In this document: positions 1-11,993 of the stretch, one piece after another
Layout: the number at the start of each line of letters is the position of its first letter
How positions within the stretch are numbered: position 1 is the first letter of the stretch
Source: JACMOY01 sp038322575
GTDB taxonomy: Bacteria; Actinomycetota; Actinomycetes; Actinomycetales; Angustibacteraceae
Direction of reading: 5' to 3'
Length of the DNA: 14,266 nt
Assembly (NCBI GenBank): GCA_038322575.1
Contig: JBBQGB010000074.1
Location: 1 to 14,266, forward strand
The notes under the pieces: model-generated
What the model saw: only the letters and a program-made list of their open reading frames with translations
Databases searched by the model: none
What the model was told of the DNA's origin: nothing
Position numbers and translations under genes: made by a program

Positions 1-140
1 TCTGGCAGCGACCGACCACCCACCCCGGTGCCTGGCCGTTGCTGGTCCTCGGTGTCCTGCAGCTCGTGCTCGGCCTCGCGTGGCTGGTGCAGCTCAACCG
101 TCGCCGGCTCGCCCGCCGCGGACCTGGGGTGCGGGCGTGA
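1..140 (+). CDS. C-terminal end of a membrane protein (5' partial)
   Basis: The first full codon is at position 3 and the TGA stop is at 138-140, leaving 45 residues. The visible part is a short polar stretch, a hydrophobic segment of about 20 residues (PLLVLGVLQLVLGLAWLVQL) and a basic tail rich in Arg (NRRRLARRG). By the positive-inside rule this looks like a last transmembrane helix with a cytoplasmic C-terminus. No family can be named from so little sequence. The stop overlaps the GTG start of the next gene (GTGA at 137-140), so the two are probably translationally coupled and functionally related. The reading frame is supported by the hydrophobic pattern and by the overlap, not by homology. 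Confidence 0.6.
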   Translation, partial: WQRPTTHPGAWPLLVLGVLQLVLGLAWLVQLNRRRLARRGPGVRA

Positions 141-1204
141 CACGCCGGGGCACGCTGGTGCTGCTGGGTTCCGCCCTGCTCGGCGTCCCGCTGGCCGGTT
201 GTGCCGGTGCGCCCGTCGTCGACCCCGCAGCCCTGGTCGTACCGACGACGCAGCCGCCGGCGGTCCTTCCGGAGCAGGCCCAGCAGGTCCGTGACGAGGT
301 CGCCGGGCGGCTCGAGGCCGCCCGGCGCGGTACCGACCCTGCCCTCCTCGAGCAGGCAGCCGTCGGCCCGGCCGCGGACCTGGAGAGGCTGCGGGCGCAG
401 GTCGACGAACCCCAGCCGGACGCCGAGACCTTGGACCCCGTCGCCGCCGCCGTGCTCGTCGCCCCCCGCACCGACACCTGGCCCCGCTGGTTCGCCGTCG
501 TCGCCGACCCGCCGACCGACGACGAGCTGCCCGCCCTGGAGCTCTACGACTCAGCCGACGTACGCAGCCCCTACCGGCTGTGGGGACGGATGACGCTGCT
601 GCCCGGGGTCGCCCTGCCCGCCTTCCCCGACCCGGAGCTGGGCGCGGTCGCGCTCGCGGACGGCACCGGCCCGGACCTGGCGTCGGAGGACGGCGGGGAC
701 GGCGGGGACGGCGGGGACGGCGGGGACGGCGGGCAGTCCGGCGAGGAGCTGTTGGGCGTTCTGGACGACCTGTCCGGGCGCTACGCGTCGGTGCTCGCCG
801 ACGGAGACGCCAGCCCGGCGGCCGCCGAGTTCGAGCCCGACGCCTTCGTCGAGGGCGTGCTGGCGCGGGTCGAGGCGGAGCGGGCCGCGGTCACAGGTGT
901 GGCTGAGACCACGGTGACCCACACGCCCTACGGTGACGGTGAGGTGCTCTACGCCGTGGAGGGCGTCGGCGGTGACGTCCTGGCGGTGACCGCCGTCGAG
1001 ACCGTCACGACCATGACCGTCCTCCCGGGCGCGGGCGTGCTCCAGCCGGACGCTGAGGTGCGCGCGGCTGCGGGAATCGAGGAGACCGACCGCACGTTGA
1101 CCACACGGTCCGTCGCCGCTCTGGCGTTCGTCGTACCGGCCGAGCGCGGAGCCATCCGGCTCGTGGCCGTCGGTGAGGGTCTCGTGGCGGCCGAGGCATC
1201 ATGA
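137..1204 (+). CDS. Predicted lipoprotein of unknown function
   Basis: The product has 355 residues from the GTG at 137. That start gives a compact lipoprotein signal: basic TRR, a hydrophobic core (residues 6-18) and the lipobox Leu19-Ala20-Gly21-Cys22, so the mature protein should be anchored to the outer face of the membrane through Cys22. The mature part is acidic and rich in Ala, Val, Asp and Glu, with two putative folded regions on either side of a low-complexity linker of GGD repeats (about residues 184-199). I recognise no catalytic motif and cannot assign a function. It overlaps the upstream membrane-protein gene by 4 bases and ends 16 bases before the thioredoxin-like gene, so the three probably form one transcript. 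An upstream in-frame ATG at 80 would bury the signal peptide and overlap the previous gene by about 60 bases, so I reject it. The gene call is firm; the function is open. Confidence 0.78.
   Translation: MTRRGTLVLLGSALLGVPLAGCAGAPVVDPAALVVPTTQPPAVLPEQAQQVRDEVAGRLEAARRGTDPALLEQAAVGPAADLERLRAQVDEPQPDAETLDPVAAAVLVAPRTDTWPRWFAVVADPPTDDELPALELYDSADVRSPYRLWGRMTLLPGVALPAFPDPELGAVALADGTGPDLASEDGGDGGDGGDGGDGGQSGEELLGVLDDLSGRYASVLADGDASPAAAEFEPDAFVEGVLARVEAERAAVTGVAETTVTHTPYGDGEVLYAVEGVGGDVLAVTAVETVTTMTVLPGAGVLQPDAEVRAAAGIEETDRTLTTRSVAALAFVVPAERGAIRLVAVGEGLVAAEAS
692..727 (+). repeat. Four perfect 9-base tandem repeats encoding Gly-Gly-Asp
   Basis: The unit GGCGGGGAC occurs four times without change (692-700, 701-709, 710-718, 719-727), followed by a partial unit. 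The unit is a multiple of three and in frame, so it encodes four copies of GGD inside the lipoprotein gene. It reads as a flexible acidic linker between two domains. Gain or loss of units would change linker length without shifting the frame. Confidence 0.9.
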
Positions 1205-1220
1205 CGAGAGGATCACCACC

Positions 1221-2156
1221 ATGACCCAGCCCCTGTCCGGTCCGAGCCTGCGAGGCGCCGTCGACCTGGCCGCCCTCGCCCCCCCCGCCGCCCCCGCGCC
1301 CCAGCCAGGCGCTGCCCCGCCCCCGTCGGGTGCGGGCGGTGTCGTCGTCGACGTCTCGGAGGCGGACTTCGACGCCATCCTGCAGCAGTCGCTGACGGTC
1401 CCCGTCGTCGTCGACCTGTGGGCCGAGTGGTGCGGTCCGTGCAAGCAGCTCAGCCCGGTGCTCGAGCGGCTCGCGGTCGAGTACGGCGGACGGTTCCTGC
1501 TGGCCAAGGTCGACGTCGACGCCAACCCGCGCCTCGGCCAGGTGTTCCAGGCGCAGTCGATCCCGATGGTCGTCGCCGTCGTCAAGGGTCAGCCGGTGCC
1601 GCTGTTCCAGGGCGCGGTCCCCGAGCAGCAGGTGCGCGCGTTCCTGGACGAGCTGCTCAAGGTGGCCGGCGCCAACGGGGTCACCGGGGTGCTCGCGGGC
1701 GACGCCGCGACGTCCGAGCCGGTCGACGACGTCGAGCCGCCGCTGCCCCCGCTGCACCAGGAGGCGTTCGACGCGATCGAGCGCGACGACCTGCCCGCGG
1801 CGGCCGCGGCATACCAGAAGGCGCTGGCGCACAGCCCCGCCGACGAGCTCGCGATCGCGGGCCTGGCCCAGGTGCAGCTGCTGCTGCGCACCGAGGGCGT
1901 CGACCCCGCCGCGGCGCGGGCTTCTGCGGCGGCCGCGCCCCAGGACCCCGCCGCCCAGACGCTCGTCGCCGACCTCGACGTCCTCGGCGGCCACGTCGAG
2001 GACGCCTTCACCCGCCTGGTCGACACCGTCCGGGTGACCGCGGGCGAGGAGCGCAACGCCGTCCGCGCCCACCTGGTCGAGCTGTTCGCCATCGTCGGCC
2101 CGCAGGACGAGCGCGTCGCCAAGGCCCGTCGGGCCCTCACCGCCGCCCTCTACTAG
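1221..2156 (+). CDS. ybbN: Thioredoxin-domain and TPR protein, YbbN/CnoX-like co-chaperone
   Basis: The product has 311 residues. A Pro/Ala-rich N-terminal stretch (about 20-40) leads into a thioredoxin fold (about 41-148) with the active site WCGPC, Cys71 and Cys74, and the cis-Pro loop SIPMVV at Pro115. The C-terminal half (about 175-311) is helical and TPR-like. This is the layout of YbbN/CnoX, a cytoplasmic chaperedoxin that protects proteins from oxidation and hands them to chaperones in E. coli. E. coli CnoX lacks one of the two CxxC cysteines, whereas both are present here, so dithiol redox activity is possible. The ATG at 1221 is chosen because GAGAGGA at 1206-1212 is a good ribosome-binding site 8 bases upstream. 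An earlier in-frame start at 1173 lies inside the lipoprotein gene. It is the last gene of the + strand block, 16 bases after the lipoprotein stop, and converges on the GNAT-Nudix gene. Confidence 0.88.
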   Translation: MTQPLSGPSLRGAVDLAALAPPAAPAPQPGAAPPPSGAGGVVVDVSEADFDAILQQSLTVPVVVDLWAEWCGPCKQLSPVLERLAVEYGGRFLLAKVDVDANPRLGQVFQAQSIPMVVAVVKGQPVPLFQGAVPEQQVRAFLDELLKVAGANGVTGVLAGDAATSEPVDDVEPPLPPLHQEAFDAIERDDLPAAAAAYQKALAHSPADELAIAGLAQVQLLLRTEGVDPAAARASAAAAPQDPAAQTLVADLDVLGGHVEDAFTRLVDTVRVTAGEERNAVRAHLVELFAIVGPQDERVAKARRALTAALY

Positions 2157-2182
2157 CCCTTGGACTGGCGCCCCGTCGTCCA

Positions 2183-2244
2183 GCACTTGCTGCGCTAACT
2201 GACGCGCGCCCCGCGGAGCGGGCGGCGAGTAGTGCAGCAAGTGC
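2183..2244. terminator. Long inverted repeat between converging genes, likely bidirectional terminator
   Basis: The arms GCACTTGCTGC (2183-2193) and GCAGCAAGTGC (2234-2244) are perfect complements. Pairing continues inward through a G-U pair, three Watson-Crick pairs, a one-base bulge and two more pairs, giving about 17 pairs in all. A smaller GC hairpin (2210-2214 with 2218-2222) sits in the loop. There is no T-run, which is common for actinobacterial terminators. The element fills most of the 115-bp gap between the stop of the thioredoxin-TPR gene (2156) and the stop of the GNAT-Nudix gene (2272). The hairpin is seen directly; the terminator role is inferred from position. Confidence 0.7.
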
Positions 2245-2271
2245 CGGGGGTGAGGGGGAGAGGCCGGCGGG

Positions 2272-3341
2272 TCAGGGGAGGTCGGGGCGGCCGTCGCGCA
2301 GGACCAGGGTGGGGCCGGGCAGCCGGCCGGACGCGAAGGCGGCCATCCCGGCGAGCAGCCGGGTCGACAGGCGCGGCCCGCACCGGCGCACCAGCTCGCG
2401 GTCGGCCCAGTGGGCGGCGAGGATCTCGCCGTCGGGGAAGGTGAGCTGGTCGAGCAGGTCGTCGTCGTGCACGCCGCCGTCGAAGAGCACGCAGACGATG
2501 TCCGGATGATCGCCAGCGGCGGCGCAGGCGTCCACGACGAGCAGGTCACCGACCGGCAGCGCGACGCCGAGCTCCTCGAGCACCTCGCGGCGGGCACCCT
2601 GCGCCAGGCCCTCGTCGGCCTCGACCAGCCCGCCGGGCACCTCCCAGTGGGTCTTGTACGACGTCTGGACGACGAGCACCCGGCCGCGCCGGTTGCGCGC
2701 CAGCACCCCCGTGGCGACCCGCTTGGCCGCCAGCCCGGCCCGGACCGCCCGCCAGCGCAGCTCGACCTCGTCGTCGACCAGGTCACCGGCCAGCAGGGCG
2801 AACACCGCCAGGTCGCGGCGTACCCCGCCGAGCGTCTCGTACCCGCGCAGGACGCCCTCGGGCCGCAGTCCGCAGGCCAGGGCCGTCGCCCGGGACGCCG
2901 CGTTCTCGGGCTCGACCATCGCCTGCACCCGCGCCAGTCCCAGGTCGGTGAAGCACCACCGCAGGACCCGGCGGACGGCGGCCCGCGCGTGGCCGCGCCG
3001 CCGGAACGGGGCGTAGACCCCCCACGACAGGTGCGCGACGCCGTCACCGTGCAGGTGCACCTGCACCTGCCCCACCACCGGACCACCCACCTGACCGGCC
3101 GCGTCCGGCCCGGACGCCGGCGCGACCGTGAGCGCGAAGCTCGCCACCCGGTCGCCGGCCCACTGCTCGCGCCGGGCCGCGAGGTCGGCGGCCGTGTTGG
3201 GCGGTCCGGCCTCGGGCAGCCACCGCGCCAGCTCGGCGTCGGCGAGCCCGTCGACCAGGACGAGGTCGGCGTCCCGCCACGGTCGCAGCGTGAGGTCGGC
3301 GGCGGTCAGCGTGGGCTGGTCGGCGGGCAGGACCCGGGCGG

Positions 3342-3345
<4 letters not shown>
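2272..3345 (-). CDS. GNAT acetyltransferase fused to Nudix hydrolase
   Basis: The product has 357 residues. The N-terminal half (about 15-185) is a GNAT N-acetyltransferase of the RimJ/RimL-like kind: it begins LTLRPWRDADL, has the acetyl-CoA loop RRRGHA at 115-120, and the late segment PENAASRATALACGLRPEG. The C-terminal half (about 205-345) is a Nudix hydrolase with a complete Nudix box at 239-261 fitting GX5EX7REUXEEXGU, including the metal-binding REVLEE core. GNAT domains acetylate amines; Nudix enzymes cleave nucleoside diphosphates linked to another group. The substrates of both domains are unknown. The GTG start at 3345 overlaps the pgm stop (GTGA) and lacks an obvious ribosome-binding site, which suggests translation coupled to pgm. 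The last gene of the presumed glycogen operon, it ends just before the stem-loop at 2183-2244. A nucleotide-sugar substrate would fit the context but nothing in the sequence proves it. Confidence 0.88.
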
Positions 3346-4987
<1,642 letters not shown>

Positions 4988-4991
<4 letters not shown>

Positions 4992-6604
4992 GGGCCCATC
5001 TTGGCCGGTGTCGTGTCCAGCTGCGAGATCGTCGTGCCGAGCACCGCGCTGGCGGCCAGCCCGAGGGTCGAGCCGAGCAGGCGCAGGTCGAGCTGGTCGG
5101 ATCGGCCGTACAGCTCGAGCAGGGCCCCGCGGCCACCGTCGGTGCATCCGACGGCCAGCACGTAGCGCTTGCCCATGGCCTCGAGCACCTCGCGCTCGGC
5201 CGGCTCGGTGGTCGGGTCGGCCGCGTCGACGCAGAACCACCCGCCCGCGCGGATCGCGTGGGCCGACCAGGGGTAGGCGTCCAGGTCGAACGGGTGGTCG
5301 GTGAACAGGTCGGACGCCGCCTCGTGCGGGGGCCGGCCGACCCGCATGCCCATGGACGAGACCAGCAGCAGGCTCGGCGTGACGGTGAGGTCGACCGAGC
5401 TGACCGTCCAGTGGTCGAGGTCGAACGGCTCGAGCAGCTGCTCGCCCAGCCACTCGAGGCGACCGCGCGCCGAGGTCGGCGCCTCATGCAGGTTCTGGGC
5501 CAGCAGGCGCACGGCGTCCGCCACGGCCTGACGGACGTCGGTGGCCAGCATGGTGGCGGCGGCGGGGGCGCGGTCCGAGGCCCGGCGCCGGCGCCGGGTC
5601 GCGGTCGCGGCCTCGAGGTCCGAGGCCACGACGAGCAGCGCCCCGCGGCGCTTGGCGGCGTACTGGGCGCCGTCGGCGATCGCGAGCGCGTCGCGGGCCG
5701 ACGTCCCGGGCGGCACCGCCGCGACCCCGCAGCTGATCCGGATCGCGTCCGGTCTCAGCGCGGCGGCCGCCGCCTCGACCAGCGAGATGGCCGCGGTGCG
5801 CGCGGCCCCGGGCAGGACGACGGCGAACTCGTCGCCGCCCAGCCGGACGACGAGCGCACCGGGGACCCCGCTCGCGGCCTCGGCCAGCGCGTCGGCCACC
5901 GCGACGATCACCCGGTCACCGGCCTCGTGGCCCTGCTCGTCGTTGACCACCTTGAGCCCGTCGACGTCGCAGACGACCATCGTGGCGCCGGGGCCGGCGC
6001 CACGCAGCAGGTCGGTCAGGCCGTCGTCGACCATCCGCCGGTTGCCGAGGCCGGTGAGGGGGTCCTCGAAGGCCAGCCGGCCCATCGTCTGCAGCCGCTC
6101 GGCGATGGCGATCATCGGGGCGATCGCCTCGGCCACCCGGGTCGCCTTGGCCATCGCGTCGCCCGCGAGCGGGCCGGAGTCCTTGGTGGCCCACACCACA
6201 CCCCAGACCCGCCCGTCCAGGTGCACGGGCACGCTGAGCGCGGCCAGGTGGCCGTGCCGCGCGAGCAGGTCGGCACCGACGGGCGACAGGTCCGGGTCCT
6301 CGCGGTCGTAGCTGACGCCGATGCCCCGGCCGAGGTCGAGCACCTCCTCGTGGGTGGACAGGTCGAACACCTCGTCCTGCGGGAACCGCACCTCGCTGGG
6401 CGAGAGCGCTCCGACGTTGACGACGGTGCGCACCAGCCCGCGGTCACGCTCCCAGCGTGAGAGCGACACCGACGCCGCTCCCAGGCGCTCGAGGGCGTAC
6501 TCGGCGGGGACGGCCAGCAGCTCCTCGTAGCGGGCTCGGGGCATCTGCAGCAGGCGCAGCAGGGCCAGGTCCTCGGGGCGAGGGCCGGACTCCTCTGCGC
6601 TCAC
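4988..6604 (-). CDS. Diguanylate cyclase with GAF-GGDEF-GAF layout
   Basis: The product has 538 residues from the GTG at 6604. An N-terminal GAF-like sensor domain (about 15-172) precedes a GGDEF domain (about 178-330). The cyclase core looks intact: DPLTGLGN, the metal-binding DVDGLKVVND followed by GHEAGD, the signature RLGGDEF at about 254-260, ISCGVA, and a late AKRRG. The product would be c-di-GMP made from two GTP. No RxxD inhibitory site lies before GGDEF, so product feedback through the usual I-site is not expected. A basic stretch (RRRRR) at about 338-342 leads to a C-terminal region (about 355-530) that looks like a second GAF domain. No transmembrane segment is visible, so it is probably cytoplasmic. 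A TTG two codons upstream (6610) is possible, but the ribosome-binding site favours 6604. It lies 45 bp after glgB and overlaps pgm by 4 bases. Confidence 0.9.
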
Positions 6605-6613
6605 TGCCAAGCA

Positions 6614-6619
6614 CCCTTC
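6614..6619 (-). promoter_or_regulatory. Ribosome-binding site deciding the cyclase start
   Basis: On the minus strand this reads GAAGGG. It is 9 bases from the GTG at 6604 but only 3 from the TTG at 6610, so the GTG is the better start. The whole gap between the glgB stop (6650) and this start is 45 bp, and I see no convincing promoter or terminator in it. Confidence 0.6.
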
Positions 6620-6649
6620 GCTGGGCGACTCTGGACCACGCTGCGGGCC

Positions 6650-9600
6650 CTACGTCGAAGGCTGCGCCTCGGGCCGCAACCACACGGCCCCCAGCGGGGG
6701 AACGCTGAGCGTGGCCGACGCAGGGAGGCCGTGCCACGGCTGGTCGCCGGCCTCGATGCCGCCGAAGCTGCCCACCCCCGACCCGCCGTACTCGTGCGCG
6801 TCGGTGTTGAGCACCTCCTGCCACCGTCCCGCCGAGGGTAGCCCGATCCGGTACCCGTGGTGGGCCGACCCGGAGAAGTTCACCACGCAGGCGAGGACGT
6901 CGTCCGGCCCGCCGCCACCGAAGCGCAGGAACGAGAAGACGTTTCCCGCGGCGTCGTTGGCGTCGATCCAGCGAAAGCCCTCGGGGGTGAGGTCCTGGCG
7001 CCACAGGGCGGTGCTGTCGGTGTAGATCCGGTTGAGGTCGCGCACGAGGTCGAGCACCCCTCGGTGGGCCGGCTGGTCGAGCAGCCACCAGTCCAGGCCG
7101 CGCGAGTCCGCCCACTCGGCCTCCTGGCCGAACTCCGAACCCATGAACAGCAGCTGCTTGCCGGGGTGGGCCCACATCAGGGCGAGGAACGCCCGCAGCG
7201 TTGCCAGCTGCTGCCAGCGGTCGCCGGGCATCTTGCGCAGCAGCGACCCCTTGCCGTGCACGACCTCGTCGTGGCTGATCGGCAGGACGAAGTTCTCGGT
7301 CCAGGCGTACATCAGCGCGAAGGTCATCTGGTGGTGGTGGAACTGGCGGTGCACCGGCTCGTGCGCGACGTAGTCGAGCGAGTCGTGCATCCAGCCCATG
7401 TTCCACTTCAGGCCGAAGCCCAGCCCCCCGAGGTGGGTCGGCCGGGTCACGCCGGGCCACGCCGTCGACTCCTCGGCGATCATCACGACGCCCGGGACGC
7501 GCTTGTAGACGGTGGCGTTGGTCTCCTGCAGGAACTGCACCGCGTCCAGGTTCTCGCGCCCGCCGTACTGGTTGGGCAGCCACTCACCCTCCTTGCGCGA
7601 GTAGTCCAGGTACAGCATCGAGGCCACGGCGTCGACGCGCAGGCCGTCGACGTGGAACTCCTCGCACCAGTAGAGGGCGTTGGCCACCAGGAAGTTCTTG
7701 ACCTGCGGCCGGCCCAGGTCGAACACGTGGGTGCCCCAGTCGGGCTGGTCGCCGCGGCGCGGGTCGGGGTGCTCGTACAGGGCCTGGCCGTCGAACCGGG
7801 CCAGCGCGAAGGCGTCCTTCGGGAAGTGCGCCGGCACCCAGTCCAGGATCACGCCGATGCCCGCGGCGTGCAGCGCGTCCACCAGGTGGCGGAACTCGTC
7901 CGGCGAGCCGAAGCGCGCGGTCGGGGCGAAGTACCCCGTGACCTGGTACCCCCACGACGGGCCGTAGGGGTGCTCCATCACCGGCATCAGCTCGACGTGG
8001 GTGAACCCCAGCTCGACCACGTAGTCGACCAGCTGCTCGGCGAGCTCGAGGTAGGACAGCCCCTCGCGCCACGAGCCCAGGTGCACCTCGTAGGTGCTCA
8101 TCGGGCCCTCGTGCGGGTCGCCCTGGGCGCGGGCGGCCAGCCAGGCGTCGTCGGTCCACGAGTAGCTGCTCTCGGTGACGACCGACGCCGTGGACGGCGG
8201 CACCTCGGCGGCGCGGGCCATCGGGTCTGCCTTGAGCCGGCGCCCGCCGTCCGAGCCGAGGATCTCGAACTTGTACCGGGTGCCCACGCCGACGTCCGGG
8301 ACGAACAGCTCCCACACGCCGGTCGAGCCCAGGGCCCGCATCGGGTGGGCGGCGCCGTCCCAGTGGTTGAAGTCGCCCACCAGGCGGATGCCACGCGCGT
8401 GCGGGGCCCACACCGCGAACGAGGTCCCGGTGACCTCACCCATGACGCCGGGGTAGCGCCGCACGTGGGCGCCGAGGACGGTCCACAGCTGCTCGTGGCG
8501 GCCCTCGCCGATCAGGTGCAGGTCGACCTCGCCCACGGTGGGCAGGAAGCGGTAGGGGTCGTCGACCGGGAAGGTCGAGCGGCTCTCGGGGTTGCCGTCC
8601 GGGCCGTCGTAGGTGACGTCGAGGCGGTAGTCGGTGACGTCGGTGCCCGGCACGACCGCGACGAAGACGCCCTCGTGCTCGTGCTCGAGCGGGACGCGCG
8701 TGCCGTCCGCGAGCACCGCGACGACCTCGCGGGCGTGCGGGCGCAGCGCCCGCAGGGTGAGGGAGCCGTCGTGCGGGTGGAGGCCGAGGATCCCGTGCGG
8801 GTCGCCGTGCGACCCGCCGACCAGGGCGTCGAGGTCGGCGACGGCGACGGGCAGGGGGGTGGGGTGGGTCGGCTGCGGGGGAGTGCTCACCGTGGTCACC
8901 TGGTTCTGGTCGGGGATGTCGCTGACGTCGCGCAGCAGCCGGTCGACCGCCGTCATGGGGATGGGCAGCCAGTCGGGCCGGTTGCGGCTCTCGTAGACCA
9001 CCTCGTACAGCGCCTTGTCGAGCTCGAGCGCGCGCAGCAGCACCGCGTCCTCGCGCGGGTCGCGACCACTGACCCCGCCGTAGCCCTCGCAGAACGCCGC
9101 GCGGGCACGGGCGGCCCACTCGAGCGAGGCGCCCGCCGAGCGGGGGTCGGCGACGAGCAGCTGGCCCGCGGCGTAGTCGAACGAGCGCAGCATGCCCGCG
9201 ACGTCGCGCAGCACCAGGTCGGGTGCGCTGCGCTCGGCCAACGGCCGCAGCGGCTCGCCCTCGAAGTCCAGCAGCACCCACCCCCGGCCGGGGACGTCGA
9301 GCACCTGACCGAGGTGGTAGTCGCCGTGGATGCGTTGCAGGGCGGGAGGTTCGGTGACGTCCGCCACCGCCGACAGGGCCACGCGGGCGGCCGCCTCGTA
9401 GGCGGCCAGCGCCGGCGCGGACTGCAGGGCCCAGTCAAGCCGGGCGGTCAGGGCCTCGGCGAGCTCGCGGACGCCGTCCGCCCCGATCGGGCGCCGGCCC
9501 ATCGCGGTGGCCAGCGTCCGGTGCACGCGGGCGGTCTGCGCGCCGAGCTCGCGGGCGCGGTCGGCGAAGTCCTCACCGGCGGCCAGCGCGGCCGTCGCCA

Positions 9601-10281
9601 CCCGCCAGGCGTCGCGGGTGCCGGGCAGGAACTCCTGGACGAGCGCCAGGTGGCCGTGGGCGGCGCTGGACCCGCCCTGCCACGTGCCCTCGACCCAGCC
9701 GACGGTGGCCGGTACGGCGGTCGACCCGGCCGCCGCCAGGGCGGCCTGGACGACGACGTCGGGGTTCTCGCCTTCGGCGACGACCCGGAACACCTTGCAG
9801 ATCAACGGCTCTGGGCCGTCGATGACGATGGAGGTGTTGGACTGCTCACCGTCCATCACCCGCGCCGAGCCGGTCGGTGCGGGGACGACGGCCCCGGGCT
9901 GACGCACGCCGAGCAACCGCACGTCGGCGTCGCCGACGGACGCACCGGTCGAGACCAGCCGCAGCAGCACGTCGGCGAACGCCGGGTCGTGCGGGCCGTC
10001 GTACGCGTACCAGGTCGTCCCGTCCGGCTCGGCCACGGTCGCGATCAGCGCACCGGCTGACGCCGGCTGCTCGGCCGGGCGCAGCACCACCGGCACCTGG
10101 TAGGTCTCGGTCGGGGTCGACGTCCCGTCGTACGAGACGCCGACCAGGTGCACCCGGACGACGTGGGACGGGGTCCGCTCGACGTCGACGGCGGTGTCGG
10201 CGACGACCGTCGCCGCCCGGCCCTTGCCGGCGAACCAGCGCTGGCGCGGCAGCCAGCCCTGCCACATCGCCAGCCGGTCGC

Positions 10282-10285
<4 letters not shown>
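6650..10285 (-). CDS. glgB: Maltokinase fused in frame to glycogen branching enzyme (Mak-GlgB)
   Basis: One frame of 1211 residues encodes two enzymes. Residues 1-452 are maltokinase (Mak/Pep2), which phosphorylates maltose to maltose 1-phosphate: an N-terminal cap starting MWQGWLPRQRWFAGKGR (7-23), the catalytic HGDYHLGQ loop with Asp322, and the metal-binding DFE at Asp340. The conserved maltokinase end DWLPIPMTAVDRL is at 438-450. A linker rich in Pro and Thr (about 453-480) leads to full-length GlgB: N-terminal N1 domain (about 480-590), CBM48 (about 619-710), GH13 barrel (about 735-1090) with nucleophile Asp885 in RVDA, acid/base Glu938 and Asp1006 in SHDE, then the C-terminal beta domain. 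GlgB makes alpha-1,6 branches. The GTG at 10285 has GGGAG 6 bases upstream and overlaps the treS stop (GTGA). In-frame GTG codons at 8899 and 8890 could start a separate GlgB, but no stop precedes them and neither has a ribosome-binding site. Confidence 0.93.
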
Positions 10286-11991
<1,706 letters not shown>

Positions 11992-11993
11992 CG

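Noticed and set aside
80..1204. Lipoprotein start at the ATG at 80
   Set aside because: It would overlap the preceding gene by about 60 bases and place 19 residues before a typical lipoprotein signal peptide.
3049..3066. Perfect 18-bp palindrome GTGCAGGTGCACCTGCAC
   Set aside because: It lies inside the GNAT domain and encodes the strand VQVHLH from alternating Val, Gln, His and Leu codons. This is readily explained by codon choice, and there is no promoter context.
8887..8899. Independent glgB start at GTG 8899 or 8890
   Set aside because: No stop codon separates it from maltokinase and no ribosome-binding site is visible. It is kept only as an alternative within the fusion entry.
6857..10060. 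Very long plus-strand open frame opposite mak-glgB
   Set aside because: It is the antisense of clear GH13 and kinase sequence, has no recognisable domain and is rich in His, Val, Arg and Gly as expected for a shadow frame. The same applies to the long frame at 9877-11790.
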